DNA of 64,000 nucleotides, taken from NCBI RefSeq assembly GCF_015832195.1, contig NC_052026.1, positions 16,959,013 to 17,023,012 of the forward strand. Direction: 5' to 3'. The translations under genes were made by a program, and so were the position numbers. Numbering within the stretch: the first letter of the stretch is position 1; every line of letters starts with the position of its first letter. The notes under the pieces were generated by a model that ran no database searches, was not told the origin of the DNA, and saw nothing but the letters and a program-made list of their open reading frames with translations. Shown here piece by piece: positions 52,071-64,000 of the stretch. This stretch comes from Motacilla alba alba. Lineage: Eukaryota; Chordata; Aves; Passeriformes; Motacillidae.

Positions 52071-54488
52071 AAGGTCTATTAGCATAACTCATTTACAGCT
52101 GGTTGTGAAAAAAATCCCAGTGTCTTTAGAGAAATGGTGTGTCTGCTTTTGAAAATCAGAAATAAATATGCCCAAGAGGCATGTAACAAACACAAGTGTG
52201 CACGTGTACAAAGTCCCCCTGAGGCTTTTAACCAAGGTCTGTTCTGCTGGCCAGGATGCTGCAAGCTGAGGAATCTTCCCCCTGCTTGCTGAATTAACAG
52301 AGGTGTAATGCATGTTCCTTCCCAGGGTTATAATTATAGATGACACCCTCAGGAAAAAGACAAGTCTAGAGCATCTGGGTTGGGACTTCTGAGATGGAGA
52401 GAAACAAAATTTCAATTAAGTGCAGTGGATTAGCAGTGGCTGGGAAGTGGAATTGATATTCTGAAGGAAAGGGAAACACTTCAAGGAAACATTTGAATAT
52501 TTCCCCAGTAAAAATTACTATAGACCTCAAATGCCAAAACAAACAACCACCCCACTGGAATTGTCTAAATGCTGTATTTTCTCATTACTGAACCATGGTG
52601 TTTTAAAATTAAATATTAAATTCTTTGGCATTATGTAACTCAATATTATGCAGATCAGAACATTAATTCTTTTGGCATAACTGAAATCAGGTTTAAACAG
52701 AAATAGATGCCCTTGAACTATTTTATTCTTGGTAAAACTGCCTTTTCTAATAAAAAGCTCCTGGGCTGAAAGCTAACTGGTCAGCTCTTTGTTTCAGCAA
52801 AAATTATCCCATTTGTGTATCTCTGGCTCTCTCCCAAACTGTTTCTGCTACCAGAACTCAATTTCTATTTTCTCATCTGCAGAGAGGGTAGAAGTTTTTG
52901 CATATCTTCAAGCATGCTGTGTAAAAAAAGAAATAATAATAAATATCTGTTAAGGGCTCTGTTTATTACTTCCTCTGTTGAGATGACTTAATGTGGTATA
53001 GATTAAAATTCACATTATTCTTGTTAAAATACACAATGTGATTCAGTCATCACAGGGACTCCTTTTGAGCTATTGTGGGCTACCTCCTGATGCCCCACAC
53101 CAAGGAAAGCCTCTCTGGGCTGAGGCAGGTAAATCTCATTTCCAGGGAGAGGAAAGGTGTTAATATTTTAGCAGTTTTTGGGAGTTTTTGTACCCTGTGA
53201 CACGGGCTCTGCTCCATATTTAGGATTTCCATCACAAGAGAATTCTGACCTAATACTTTTACATCCCTTGCTGAAGCAAAGTCCCTAAGCAGGCTATTTC
53301 AATGAGATAGAGCATCCTCTTGTCCTTGTGCACAGAACTAAAGTCATTGAACTCAAAGGAAAAATTACTGAGGGAAATATTTGGCAGTTCCAATGCAGTA
53401 GTTTGGACTTAGTGATCTTTGTGTTTCTTTTTGACTTTACAAATCTATGTCACTTTAGGAATGCTAGAATTCTAAGAAGATTTATAATTGTTTCCTTGGA
53501 AATAGTCCCAGGGAGAGTATCAATAAAATGCTGTGAAGGAGCCAAAGCAGTCTGGAAGCCACAAGCGTCATATGTCATGTAGGGCTCCAGTCTATTGAAG
53601 AGCCCCCTATGTGGAGATTTCAGGGGAGGGAAATTAAAAATGCAGTCTGAAACACTCCAGTGATTTACCACAGAGTTTGCAAAAGCAGCAGGACTTCTAA
53701 GTCTACCTCCTCTTGCTGTATCTTTCTCATTTATCACAGCCCTTCAAGGAGTTCCTCTTTAGGAGAACCCAATTCCCTGCTTGCTATTATGACTTCTTCT
53801 TGTGATCATGAATCCAAAGTACAGCAGCACTGTTGGATGGGATTCTCTTCTAAAAGGCTCGGAAAACTACTGCAGGAGTAAAGTTACCAGTCTGATCCAC
53901 TTTTTCATCCGTGTTTCCTGGCTTCTTTCACAAAAGACTCAGGCGCTCCAATGGGATCACTGCTGTGGGACAGAGATCTCAGCTGGCAGAGGCAGCTCCT
54001 CCCTGTGACGTGTGGCTTTTGCTTGCCACACAGGTAGAATTTGTATTGAAATGGGCTCTGAAAGCAGAGTGGGAAAGGGAAATCCCCTGCTCTCTGCAAG
54101 TGGGTAACAGGAGAAACTATGGATTGGTGAACAAGCCTGGCTGAAGTGTCCTGGGAAGAAGCACAGGAGTGTAAAAAGGATGGACCTACTTGATGGTTGC
54201 TGTTTGCTCACTCCACATTGGCTCAGCAGGCTGGCATCTCTGGAGTGGGAACGTGTGCTCTGAGTGGGAAAGAAATCTTTGGGCAGCAGGACATTTTTCT
54301 AATCCTTCCTATCTTCCTAAACATCTCTGGTGTCCATCCAGGAGATGTTTTTAAGGCAGTGAGGAAAGGAGTAAGAAAGTTATCATCAAATTTTATTGAT
54401 GTAGAGCATTTTTATAAAACAGTCTCAAAAGGACTTAGTACAAAGCTGTAATAGTTGAGAAGAAAATGCTTAGAGCTGAAGTTGGGTC
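52071..54488. other. Non-coding unique sequence, no gene found
   Basis: No gene found; the longest open frame is 108 codons (52089-52415, minus). Frames between 53900 and 54210 are open on both strands in a mildly GC-rich pocket, with no recognisable product. Confidence 0.6.
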
Positions 54489-54532
54489 TTTTTTTTTTCC
54501 CCCTCCTTTTTTTTTTTTTTTTTTTTTTTTTT
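54489..54532. repeat. Polypyrimidine tract ending in 26 T
   Basis: T10, then a C-rich linker with one T (54499-54506), then an uninterrupted run of 26 T (54507-54532). Read on the minus strand it is a poly-A, but no AATAAA lies just before it and no gene-like sequence follows, so a processed retrocopy is not supported. Best called a simple homopolymer tract, probably length-variable. Confidence 0.85.
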
Positions 54533-57500
54533 AATTATGCCTTCTAAATGAAAAATCCTGTAAATTTGTTCTTTATAGAAGTGAAAAATACTGCCTGTGG
54601 AGCTGCTGGTGGTTCATTATTCAACAGAGTACAGTACCTTTTTTAAAGTCTGTTCTTGCAAATGATTATTCTCCATTTCTGTCAGCCTGTCCTCACACTG
54701 TGGGACCCTCACTGAGCCAAGTCATTTAAAAGTCAAAAACTCAGTAAGTGTCTTGGGTTTTTTCCAACACTGAGTATAGTAGCAAATGTATATGTGACAC
54801 CTCTGCTTTATTCCTTAATTGCTCTGGATTTGTTTTGGATTGATTACTATCGTGGAAATAGATAGAGGCTTTCTCCAAATCCCATTTTTAAGGCTATGAA
54901 TATGATCTGGGAGGACTGGGACAGCAGAGAGGTTAGGGAACTTTTAAAAAGGAAATTTCTGGATGTAAAAATGCTGGCAAAGGGAAGAATTCTTAGGGTT
55001 CTTATCTGTGACATGATCCAAGGAGAATCTTCTAGTAGACATTGGGTGAAATCAGATATGGTTTGTGTGGCTTTGAAATAAGAAACATGAAAAAGAAGAT
55101 AATTTCAAGGACTAACATGGCCTGGATCAGTGGTGTGTCTCTCCACTGTGCAAATATATTCTAGACATAAAAAGATCAATTGGATGATCTAGTTCTCATG
55201 CTTTACATCCTCCCCGGGCCTTTGGAAAATTGCACCAAAAATACTAAAACCTGTTCCATGATGAAAAAGGTGTTTTGAAGCATCTACTGTTGATTTAGGG
55301 AGTAGGTAACTAAAACAGAACTACAAAGAGGAAAAGGAAGGACACAAACCAATGTCAGTCGATGAAGTTTTCAAAGTCTCCGAGAAAGAACATGATAATA
55401 CAATTTTTTTGCTCAGGGCTCTGACTTGCTGAGGTGAAACCTAAGACAACAAGAAATAAGAAATATAGAAACAAGTTTTCTATAGGAAAGCAATATTCAT
55501 ATGAGTATTATAAAATATATATGTGATAGTCTTTTCACCATATAATTTATGACTTATATTAAGATACTCTGCCCTTTTTTCTGCTTTTTTTGTCAGGTCC
55601 TACAATATTTTATCTTTTCTGTCAATTTATTCTTTTTTGTTTCTGTGCAGGAGATACCATAAATCCTCCCTTTGATTGTGCATTGATGTAAAATTGAACA
55701 GCCCCTGCTATATATATGTGCTGTTCTCCCTGGCAAACATTGGCAGATGTTTGGATACTTATTACTCTCACTTCATGATCTGAGAAATGTGATCTCTTTT
55801 TGTTATAAGGAAATATTTTGTTACTTATCTGATCCCAACCCCATTATGATTTCTGGACAGATTTTAATTGATTTCCATGAGTTTTGGAATGTTTCTTCAG
55901 ATCTTTCAGTTCAAAAGCACCTTGTGGCAGTGTAGAAAAAAAGAAGATCATAGGGACCTTGGCAGCTTTCTCCCTGGATTTCCTCAGAGTTTCTCTCCTT
56001 TCCTAGAGTCAAGTCACAGCCTCCTTTGCTGCTCCTGCCATCCAGAAGTGCTTTCCTATAGCTCTCTGCCTCATTGATTCTCCATCTGTTTTACCCTGAG
56101 CATCTTTCTGGTGACCTATGTTCGCATCTGGTGTAAATATGCTACTATTCAAAGTGTTTTTACTCTGTCACTTCCCATTTCAGGGGATGATTTATTATAG
56201 CAGGGGCTGTGTGCTCTGTGCTGGAGAGAGGGAGGGAATCCAGACGTGGCCTTGAGGATTTCTTAGGTTTTGCTTGACTGGGATTGGGAAGCACGAGGCA
56301 ATGTGGTGCCAGGAGCCGTGACTGATAAATCTGTCCCTCCAAATTATGGGGTAAATGAAGGAGCTGGGGATCAGACAGGCAGAGAAGGCAGCTGTGTTAG
56401 ACACATTTCCTGAAAGTTGTGAAGGACCCGAGCCAAACCTCACGGATGTCACTCAGAAGTCTGCCAGCCATTCTGAAAGACATTTGAAAACAAATGCTGG
56501 AGGTTTGACTGGCTTTTCTGAGTTAGAGGACGGTGCCTTCATTACAATCCACTTCTCCTCTCCTTCTGCAGTTAGAAAAACAATGTAATTCATATAGATG
56601 GAGCACCACATTACTATCTAATAGCAATTTGTATTCTAAGGCTGTACAGATTTTTCTCTTATTTCAACACTAGATTAACAGGGGGAAGAATTACAAAAGA
56701 ATTGCTGTTGGAAAAGGAATTTGAATACAGACCAGGTGGCTAATTTGCTCCCATTAGTTAGTATGTTTAACAAGGGAGGGTGCAGTCTGCATTAAAGTCT
56801 CTTCAAGAACATCTCTATTGCTATTTAGCATTGCTGCACAGATTTGAATTTTTGCCTGCTTTCCTTTGTGCTGGAGCTTTCCCCCCCAAAACACTGGGCA
56901 CAGAAAATAGCATATGGATGAGAAGTGGCATATCTGAACAACTATGTGTGTCTGTTACATGAATTGGTGCAGAAGAAGAGGATGTATCATCATGCTTTGA
57001 TAACAAGCAAATCAGGAGCAATTACTTTTTTCTTTCAGAGAAAAGATGATCACTTACAGTACTTCAAAATAAGATTTTTTTTTCCCCCTGGAGAATAATA
57101 ATCATTCTCTGGGTAAGCTGAGACACTATCATCTGTTTCAGTCTCGCTGAGTGTGAGCCATGCGTGGTGTCTGAATGCATCTCTGCACTCAGAAAATTGA
57201 TTGGATAGGCTGTGGTGATGTCACTTCTTAAATATCACTGACTCCTGATCCAGTTGGATCAGATTTTGATCTTTATAACACATCCTCTATGCTGAAGAAG
57301 AAAATGAGTAGAACAGATTGTTTTCCATAAGGTTTTGGCGACTAGAAAACATTTGTGGAGTGATAACGTAGTGATTGCTCATGCCTGAGTATGGAGAATG
57401 AAACTCTATAAGGAAAGCACTTTATTTCCTAGCAGAAGCTCATGGCAAACAGATGTAGCTTATCCACCACAAATCACAGGTGGGGAGAGAAACAATGTTG

Positions 57501-60500
57501 CTGTTGGACAATAAACAGCATGTCCCAATAATGCAGATTGATATTAAGAGCCAAAGACAAGTGCAAATATCAGTCTCTTAAAACTATTCTTTTGTCCATG
57601 CCTGCCTTTTTATTTGCATTTAGTTGCTATTTCCCAATGGGATTAAAAAGTTCAACAGCTTCATGCTGAGGCTTATTTCTTTAATACTTGAAGAGACCTC
57701 ATGGAAAAAGCCTGTTCTGCTGATTATAAACACTGGTACATAGTTAATGAAATCAAACCAGTTTATTTGTTAGCCAGTGGTGCAATGTGTGACAGGAAAA
57801 GCTGAGGCCTAGCTTTTTAATTGCATCTTTGTGCATATTTTCTTTTACTCTTAGCTGTGTTGCATGGCAGTGGGCAGGAAATATGCTGGAATGGCTTCTG
57901 AAGCTGATGGTGCCTCTCTCCTCGTGTTTTCCTCAGCCAGCTGCAATGTCCAGACTGCCTGGGCTGCTCTGGTCCTTGCCCTGCACCGTGCCCTGGTGCT
58001 CCCTGCAGGGCTGTCCCTGCTGGATTACCTGGCTCCAGGCAGAGGAGGTGCAGCTCTCCTGTGACATTGCAGTTTGAGCTTTGCATCCTGGAAGCACAAA
58101 CAGGACAATTTCTACAATTTCTTTGAGCCTTCATTCACCGGATCAGCCTGTTTTTCATCTTTTAAGTTGTTCCAGAGCTATTGAAAGGCTGTTTAAGTTT
58201 GTCACCTTGCTCAGTACATTTGCCCTCCCTCTGCTGTTATTATGGCAGAGCCACAGAGGGATAGCATTACACTGGCTCTTGCTGTGCCTATCAGAATTAC
58301 AGGAATCAACAAAGCAGCTGTAAACCCTGTGCTGGGAGCAAGCTAACGATGGAAAAAGTACTCATAATACCTGTCTTTTGGTGTCAGCTGTTGTCTGCCA
58401 GGCACAATAGAACATCTGGAAGCGAGAGCCCTCCTATTCAGGTAGCTGAAATTGCATTAGCTGCTCTGGCATAAAGGACAGGATTAGAATGACAGACCTC
58501 CCCACTGAAATATTTGCTTTTGAATAAACTTGTCAAATGCAACAAGGGGTGTCATGGCAAAACTTTCCTGCTTCTGCTGTGAGAAGAGCTTCTGTTTCTG
58601 TGATGACAAGAGGGCTGTGTTTAATTGAGCTGCATTTTGCTGCTGTCTGCTGTAGGCAGATACAATGAAAGGGGACAAAGGCCAAGTTCAATTCATTGCT
58701 ATCAAGCTTCCTTTCTTCTAGGAGCAGGTAACAGCAAAACAATTACTGCAGGCTTAAAGCAGGTGTGTTGGAGCAAGAATGGGGGAAGCAAGAAACTGCT
58801 GCAGAAGCTTCACATTAATTTATGCTCAAGAGAGATTCACCATTCTTTATGGCACAACAGGGGACCCAAATATAATGGGGAATACAAACTAAGGAAGATA
58901 ATGGAGAGGGAAAGCATCTTTCAATGCCTTTAGAGTCCATGAGTTATTCCTGTTTGCCAGAACCCACTTTGGTGAGCATTCACTCAGCATAATGAAAGCG
59001 TACCTTACCGTGTTGCTTTGTAGAAACTGGGTCAGGTAAATTTGAGATGCTATTATACCTTTATTCATCTTTAAACTATAGATCAAATAGTTCTAATAAA
59101 AATTTTTAAAAGGGTAGATTTCAGTAGTGTCCATTACGAAACTCTGGTGTCATTCAGGACATTAAAACTAGGCAAAGACCACAGGTCTGGCTTGTAACAC
59201 TTTAGAAAGTTATGTAGGCAGCTGTTGATAACTGATATACTTCAAAATGTGGTCCTGACTTAGAAATGCTTGTCTTTGCCCTTTAAGATTACTGTTTATT
59301 CCTCTGTTTGTTTCAGATTACTCTGTAAGAAAAAAGCAATACCAGTTTCACACCTTGTTTGGGGGTTGGAAAAGCATCTCCACAGCTGCACAGTGGCTTT
59401 GTCTGCCTCACTCAGGGAGTCTGGGCTCTACAAACACATCTGTTGCATTTGTGCAGCTTTCTTTGTGAGCCAAAGTTTCATCCTCCTTCCTCATAGTGTT
59501 GTCCAACCTGTCCTGGGATACCTCACTAATGTTGTGTCTTGTTGCTCGTGCTGCTTTGGTGTATCTACAGAACACCATCCTGAGCTAACTCAGGGGTTAT
59601 TTGCCACTACAGTGATGACAAACATTGACAAAATTAACTAGAAACTCACGCTTCAATGAGCCAGTGGCGTGGAGACATACAGGCAACAAAAGTGTCCTTT
59701 CTGATTTCTTCTAGAGAATTTTGCCTTTTCTCCTCCATTTAGAAATCAGAAGTGGGAGTGTATTTTAGATTGTGTCATCTCTAGTTGAAACTCTTAAGTT
59801 TTAAAAGACTGAACAAGAAGTCTCTCTTTGGTGCCAGATTAAAAATTATTTGTGGTGAGGCTTGATGGCTTCAAGGTGTCTCATCCACAGAGTTCATTCG
59901 GCTGCATGGCAGGAACACATCCAGAGGGGCCACTCAGGTGGAGATTCTGTCACACAATGAGAGAGACAAAATCCCTGGCTTCCAGGACATTCCACAGCAG
60001 CTGAAGTATAACGTTCAGCTAATGTGAATGAATTCATATCATTTGGCTCTTAAACAAGAAATGAAGCATGCTTATTTGGGAGTCTTATCTGCTCATTTTC
60101 TTCAAAAATGGTAAAACAAAATGATTCAACACTTCCAGGATTTTTTTTCCCACACACTTCTAAATTTAAAAAATGTTTTGTTGTTTTTTATGGTACGAGT
60201 GGCTTCCATGAAGCGGTGATATTGCCCAGGGGAGGCGGAAAAACACATTTCAATTCTTTCTTATAATATTGTTTTAAGTTAGGCCGAGCAAATGACAACA
60301 AATATGATTAATATTAACAGAATGGAAAAGTTTTGTTTAATTTATTCTTTGTGAAGTCCTATTCTTCCTCATGCTTGGATCCCGGGGGAAAAAACAGTTT
60401 AATGTGATTTCTGTTCCCCATTTACTGTTTGCTAGTCTCAGATGGTCTTCTGGTCTCCCACTGCAGTGCTTTAATAGTGACCTACCTCAAAGATATGGAC

Positions 60501-62539
60501 TTTGTTCCCTGAGCTCTCCACAGGCAGAAAGGTGCATATCAATTATTCAGCAGAAATCTTCTCCCTGACAACACTTTCCCTTGGTATCTTAACTGAGCAC
60601 AACCCTACTCACACACTGATTTCTTGCATCCTTTCAGATTGGAAGTTAGTGTCTGTTAACGAGTTAACCAAGCTAATAATTTCTAGCTCTTAATGTATTT
60701 CAGCAGGAGTTAATACTGTTCTGGAGGTGAAGGTTATAAAGTGTGTGGGTCTGGTCTGGCAGCTGCAGTGCAATTTCCAGGGGAAACTGGAATTAAATAT
60801 GATTGTGTGTGCAAGGGGATGAAAGATTCTCTGAAAATACTACCTGGGAGCACACAGACCACCTGCATCTTTAGAGCTGGCACCTGGACTCTCCTTGGAG
60901 TGAGGTGGATGTTCCTGTCTCTGTCATGGCTGTGGAGGGAATTCAGGGACACGAGCCCCTTCCAGCAGTCCCATAATCCTGGCAGCCTCTGGGATGGAGG
61001 ATAAGGAAGCAGAAATGAAAGGCAAAAAAAGAGAGAACCCAAATCTAGGACAGAGGGGTAGCTAATGACAAAAAGAAAATTGCTAAGTGAAAAGGCATGG
61101 AGATTAAATAAAAATAAATGGGATTCTGGCTCTGTCACACATGAGACTTTCCTTAGGGGTTAGGATGGATTTTGCCCTTGTTGGTTGATGGAATTCTCCA
61201 TCCTCTAAGCTGGCTAGAGCAAGCTATGAAACAAGAGCAATTATTTCTTCTTACATGCCTGCTTTTAACAGTTCTTGGTAAGCATGGAAACAATATGAAC
61301 GATGTTAGTGAAACAAATTGGATGCCAAGAAACACTGGAGCCCTTACATAGGACAGAAAAACACAGTCTGGGAGTCTGAGAGCTGTTGGGGGCTGAATGC
61401 AGAACCACAGAACACTTTCTGTAAGAACTCCTGTGAGCTTTCAGAGCAAACAGGACAATTTTTCCATGCCCTCCCCCTCATTTCTCCTTCAGGTCATCTC
61501 TGTTGTGGTTCTTCCCCCTTGGGCTAATTGATTTTCACTGAGTTTTTCCTCCAGTTTTTTATCAGTTGATTAGAAAAAAACAGAGCCATCCTGCAAGTGC
61601 CTTCTTATCTCACTACATGAGAATAAATTATAGCAGCAAACTCTTGCTTTTCAGGATCTTTTCTACCAGTGGAGACCTATTACCCCATTCATTGTGTCTA
61701 CTTTTCTGGATTTCACTGCTTTTTTAAAAATAGAAAGAAAAAATGAGTGGTTTCCCAGACATCTGATCAAACAATTTCCCATTCTCCATCTGCTCTATAT
61801 AATATTTGCTCCTCTTGCTACTTGGTATTTATTTCTGTGGCCAGTGGATGCAATAAGGGATTGTAATTTAATTGTTGGCAGAGGTTAAGATGATCCTCTC
61901 ATTTGCACTTTGGCTTTGCTTTTCAAAATTTCCTTTGTCTCTTACAATGCAGATCTCTACTTTGAATTAGAATTGTAAAATTATCTCCTGTGTGGATTTG
62001 AAAGCCACTGCCACAGCATAAACATCTTTCAAGGGCTTTATTCTTCAGTCTTGTGCATTAAACCTGATTTTTTGTTAGTTGCTAATAAAGCCTTTGCTGT
62101 TGTTAAGGCACTAATGAGTGCAAAAGGGAAAACACAACATTGTAGGATGTGTGAACTTAGAGAATGGGTTTTAATTGATGGGTTGCAGTTCACCATTTAG
62201 AAAAATGTGAGCCTTCTGGAAGCCACGGGTGGTGTGCTTTGTTCTCTTGTTGCTTCTTCAGTAATAAAGAACTTTCTACCAGTGCTGGAAATCGCAGAAC
62301 TGAAAGCTTGTTATAATTTTCCATGGTGCTGAAAAGGACATAATATCTGTATGTTTGCCCTAAATACATATCTATAAATACACCTATTTAGCCTAATTAA
62401 AAAGGAAAATATTTTGGAGTTTCAGCTTCTTAACTCTTACATTTTGTAGATATTTCTTCCTTCTGTTCTCTAGAGAAAGTGTCTCTTTAAGTTTGATAAA
62501 TTTACTGAAGCAATTCATAGAGTCTGCCTGCTTTGTGAG
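54533..62539. other. Non-coding unique sequence, no gene found
   Basis: No gene or RNA recognised. The longest open frames are 134 codons (60734-61138, minus) and 123 codons (59270-59641, plus); neither shows a domain or consistent splice signals. A mildly GC-rich pocket at 57890-58080 is open in several frames. The CpG-retaining segment at 60190-60330 is listed separately. Confidence 0.6.
60190..60330. promoter_or_regulatory. Candidate conserved non-coding element
   Basis: Four CpGs (60196, 60214, 60236, 60284) occur in otherwise AT-rich sequence with 'gattaatattaaca' and 'aatgacaacaaat' words that resemble homeodomain and SOX/FOX-type sites. No open frame. The reading is inference from CpG retention and motif texture. 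Confidence 0.25.
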
Positions 62540-62646
62540 TTAATTGCATTATTTTCATTTACAGATGGGGAAACATGGGGAGGTTAAATGGTTTGCCTGT
62601 GGTGAGGCCTGAGTTTGTCTCTTGGCATGGATTAGAACTGAGGAAG
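62540..62646 (+). mobile_element. Probable MIR SINE fragment
   Basis: The plus strand follows the central part of the MIR consensus: 'ttttcatttacagatgggg' then 'aaacatggggaggttaaat', 'ggtttgcctgtggtgagg' and 'ggcatggattagaactgagg', corresponding to the MIR blocks around cagatgaggaaac, aggttaagtaacttgccc, aaggtcacacag and gagccgggattcgaaccc. Spacing is preserved with many substitutions, as expected for an element active before the split of mammals and reptiles. The tRNA-like head and the 3' L2-like tail were not recognised. Related ancient CORE-type SINEs are an alternative. Confidence 0.7.
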
Positions 62647-64000
62647 GGAAATCCTGGTCACAGTGACTGGGAGCATTGGGAATAACCAACAGGTCTAGGA
62701 GTGAAACCTGGAGCCTGCTTATACCTTCTGCACTAAAATGGCACTACAAATGAGTGAAATATAGGTGAAAACATTTATACATTAAAATGAGGCTGCAAAT
62801 GACCCAATTTGCTCTGCCTTCTGGTTTGATTTTGGCTCGGTTCCTAATCTAGTTTCTCACAAGAGAAACTCCTACTGTGAATAGCTTCTTCTTAATAATA
62901 GAATATTACTTTACTGATTAATATTTGTTGGACACTTAGTCTAATTACGGTTTCTCACAGCTACTTTAATTACTATAATATGAGGTTTAGCTTAAGCAAA
63001 ATATTCCAGATGAGTTTAGTGATGCTTTGCAACTTAATTCTGTACATGGGAGCATGGCATCTGACTATTGGGAGAGAGGAAAACACACTCCTTCCTGAGC
63101 CAGGACACGTGTTTCTGAATGATAAGATGTGTCAGTATTTTTGCTGCTGAATCAAAAGGTGTAATACTGAGGATTTACAGAATCTGGGAACTCTGAAACC
63201 TCAGCCTGGGGAGTAGCTGCAGTGAACATGATTAACTGGATAAAGGGGAGCTCTGTGTAGTGCAATTGAGGATGTCAGTGTTTACTCACTAATTGAAATT
63301 GGAGAGGCTGAATTAAAAGCTTGTCATTAGTAAGGCATGCCAATACCTTTGAGGGCTAGCTCCTATCTTTTCAAACGTGCAGAGGAACATGGGATTGTTT
63401 TTCTTGGTGAGAAATTGTCCTATTTCTTCTATGTCATTTGTGCTGAAAAGCAAAAGGGGAAATGTGGAGATAAGACCTTGGAAGAAATTAGTCAATCAGT
63501 TTTTCTTTCCAGGATATCCCGTTTTAAACTGGAGGTGTAGTCCACATTCATATTTGTTGAATATCTTGGTGGGAAGTACAAAATGCTTAGACTGGATTTT
63601 TGTAGTAAATGTGAACACCTTGGTATAGCATTGATGAAGGATACCAAGCATGAAAAAAGTGGAGGATTCACTAAAAATGTGACCTGGCACCTGCAGATCT
63701 CAGCTCTCCATTTGTACATCTCCAGCACCATTTGCAAACCTTACACCTCAATTTCCTCTCCTTTTATAAAGAAAATGCTAAAAGCAAAGCGTGTTCTTTA
63801 CTATTGAGAATGACAAGTCATCAATTAAACCCCAAAATCCAGATTACTGTGCCTCTGTCCTGTTAAATATGAATGATTATTATAAATAAGGAATGATGTC
63901 CTTGAAGTCCAACATGAATTTTGACATACTTAGCATTTACTCTAAATTTTCACTAGAAGTGCTTGAACTTCTGTATATTCACAATAGAGGACTTGAAAAC
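62647..64000. other. Non-coding unique sequence to the window end
   Basis: No gene found. Overlapping short frames at 63313-63807 on both strands (the longest 83 codons, 63377-63628) have no recognisable product. The stretch is AT-rich and unremarkable. Confidence 0.55.

Noticed and set aside
52870..52895. ttctcatctgcagagagg, resembling a reverse MIR core
   Set aside because: Only one short block matches; the neighbouring MIR blocks are missing.
54489..54532. Long T-run as the poly-A of a minus-strand retrocopy
   Set aside because: No AATAAA precedes the tract on that strand and no gene-derived sequence or target duplication was seen.
54896..55081. 61-codon plus-strand frame rich in charged residues that looks faintly protein-like
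   Set aside because: No family match, no retroviral or splice context, and too short to support.
60734..61138. 134-codon minus-strand open frame with a hydrophobic, serine/leucine-rich stretch
   Set aside because: The hydrophobicity comes from pyrimidine-rich sequence. An opposite-strand frame overlaps it and there is no family resemblance.

Overview
The window reads as vertebrate, bird-type DNA. It is AT-leaning, strongly depleted in CpG, almost free of interspersed repeats, and carries 3' ends of chicken-repeat-1 (CR1) retrotransposons plus one clean solo retroviral LTR. The youngest CR1 tail and the LTR both resemble forms I associate with songbirds, so a passerine is my best guess; that assignment is inference from memory of repeat families.

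No protein-coding gene could be supported. The longest open frames on either strand are about 115 to 140 codons, which is what chance gives in 64 kb. None shows a recognisable domain, a coherent set of splice sites or a coding-like composition. No tRNA, rRNA, snRNA or microRNA was recognised. The window is best described as intergenic sequence (a gene desert) or the inside of a very long intron; the sequence alone does not decide which.

Layout: 1-12280 unique non-coding DNA with one perfect 24-bp palindrome at 5302-5325; 12281-12366 and 13425-13558, two old CR1 3'-end fragments in opposite orientations; 13559-35380 unique DNA with an imperfect hairpin at 20818-20849, a cluster of TALE-homeodomain-like motifs at 22411-22469, a (GT)8 tract, an isolated CpG cluster at 32083-32095 and an enhancer-like stretch at 29640-29960; 35381-36860 an AT-rich block that looks like conserved non-coding sequence, opening with an octamer directly abutting an HMG-box-type site; 40352-40482 an octamer-rich segment with a long inverted repeat; 42157-42263 a TA-rich microsatellite; 43336-43832 a 497-bp solo LTR with 8-bp terminal inverted repeats and a 4-bp target duplication; 45880-46010 a CpG-retaining AT-rich segment; 51796-52070 a well preserved CR1 3' end; 54489-54532 a long polypyrimidine tract; 62540-62646 a probable MIR SINE fragment.

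No biochemical system or operon-like organisation was found. The most interesting material is a set of short, motif-dense segments that could be cis-regulatory elements of a distant or enclosing developmental gene. This is inference from motif content and would need cross-species alignment.
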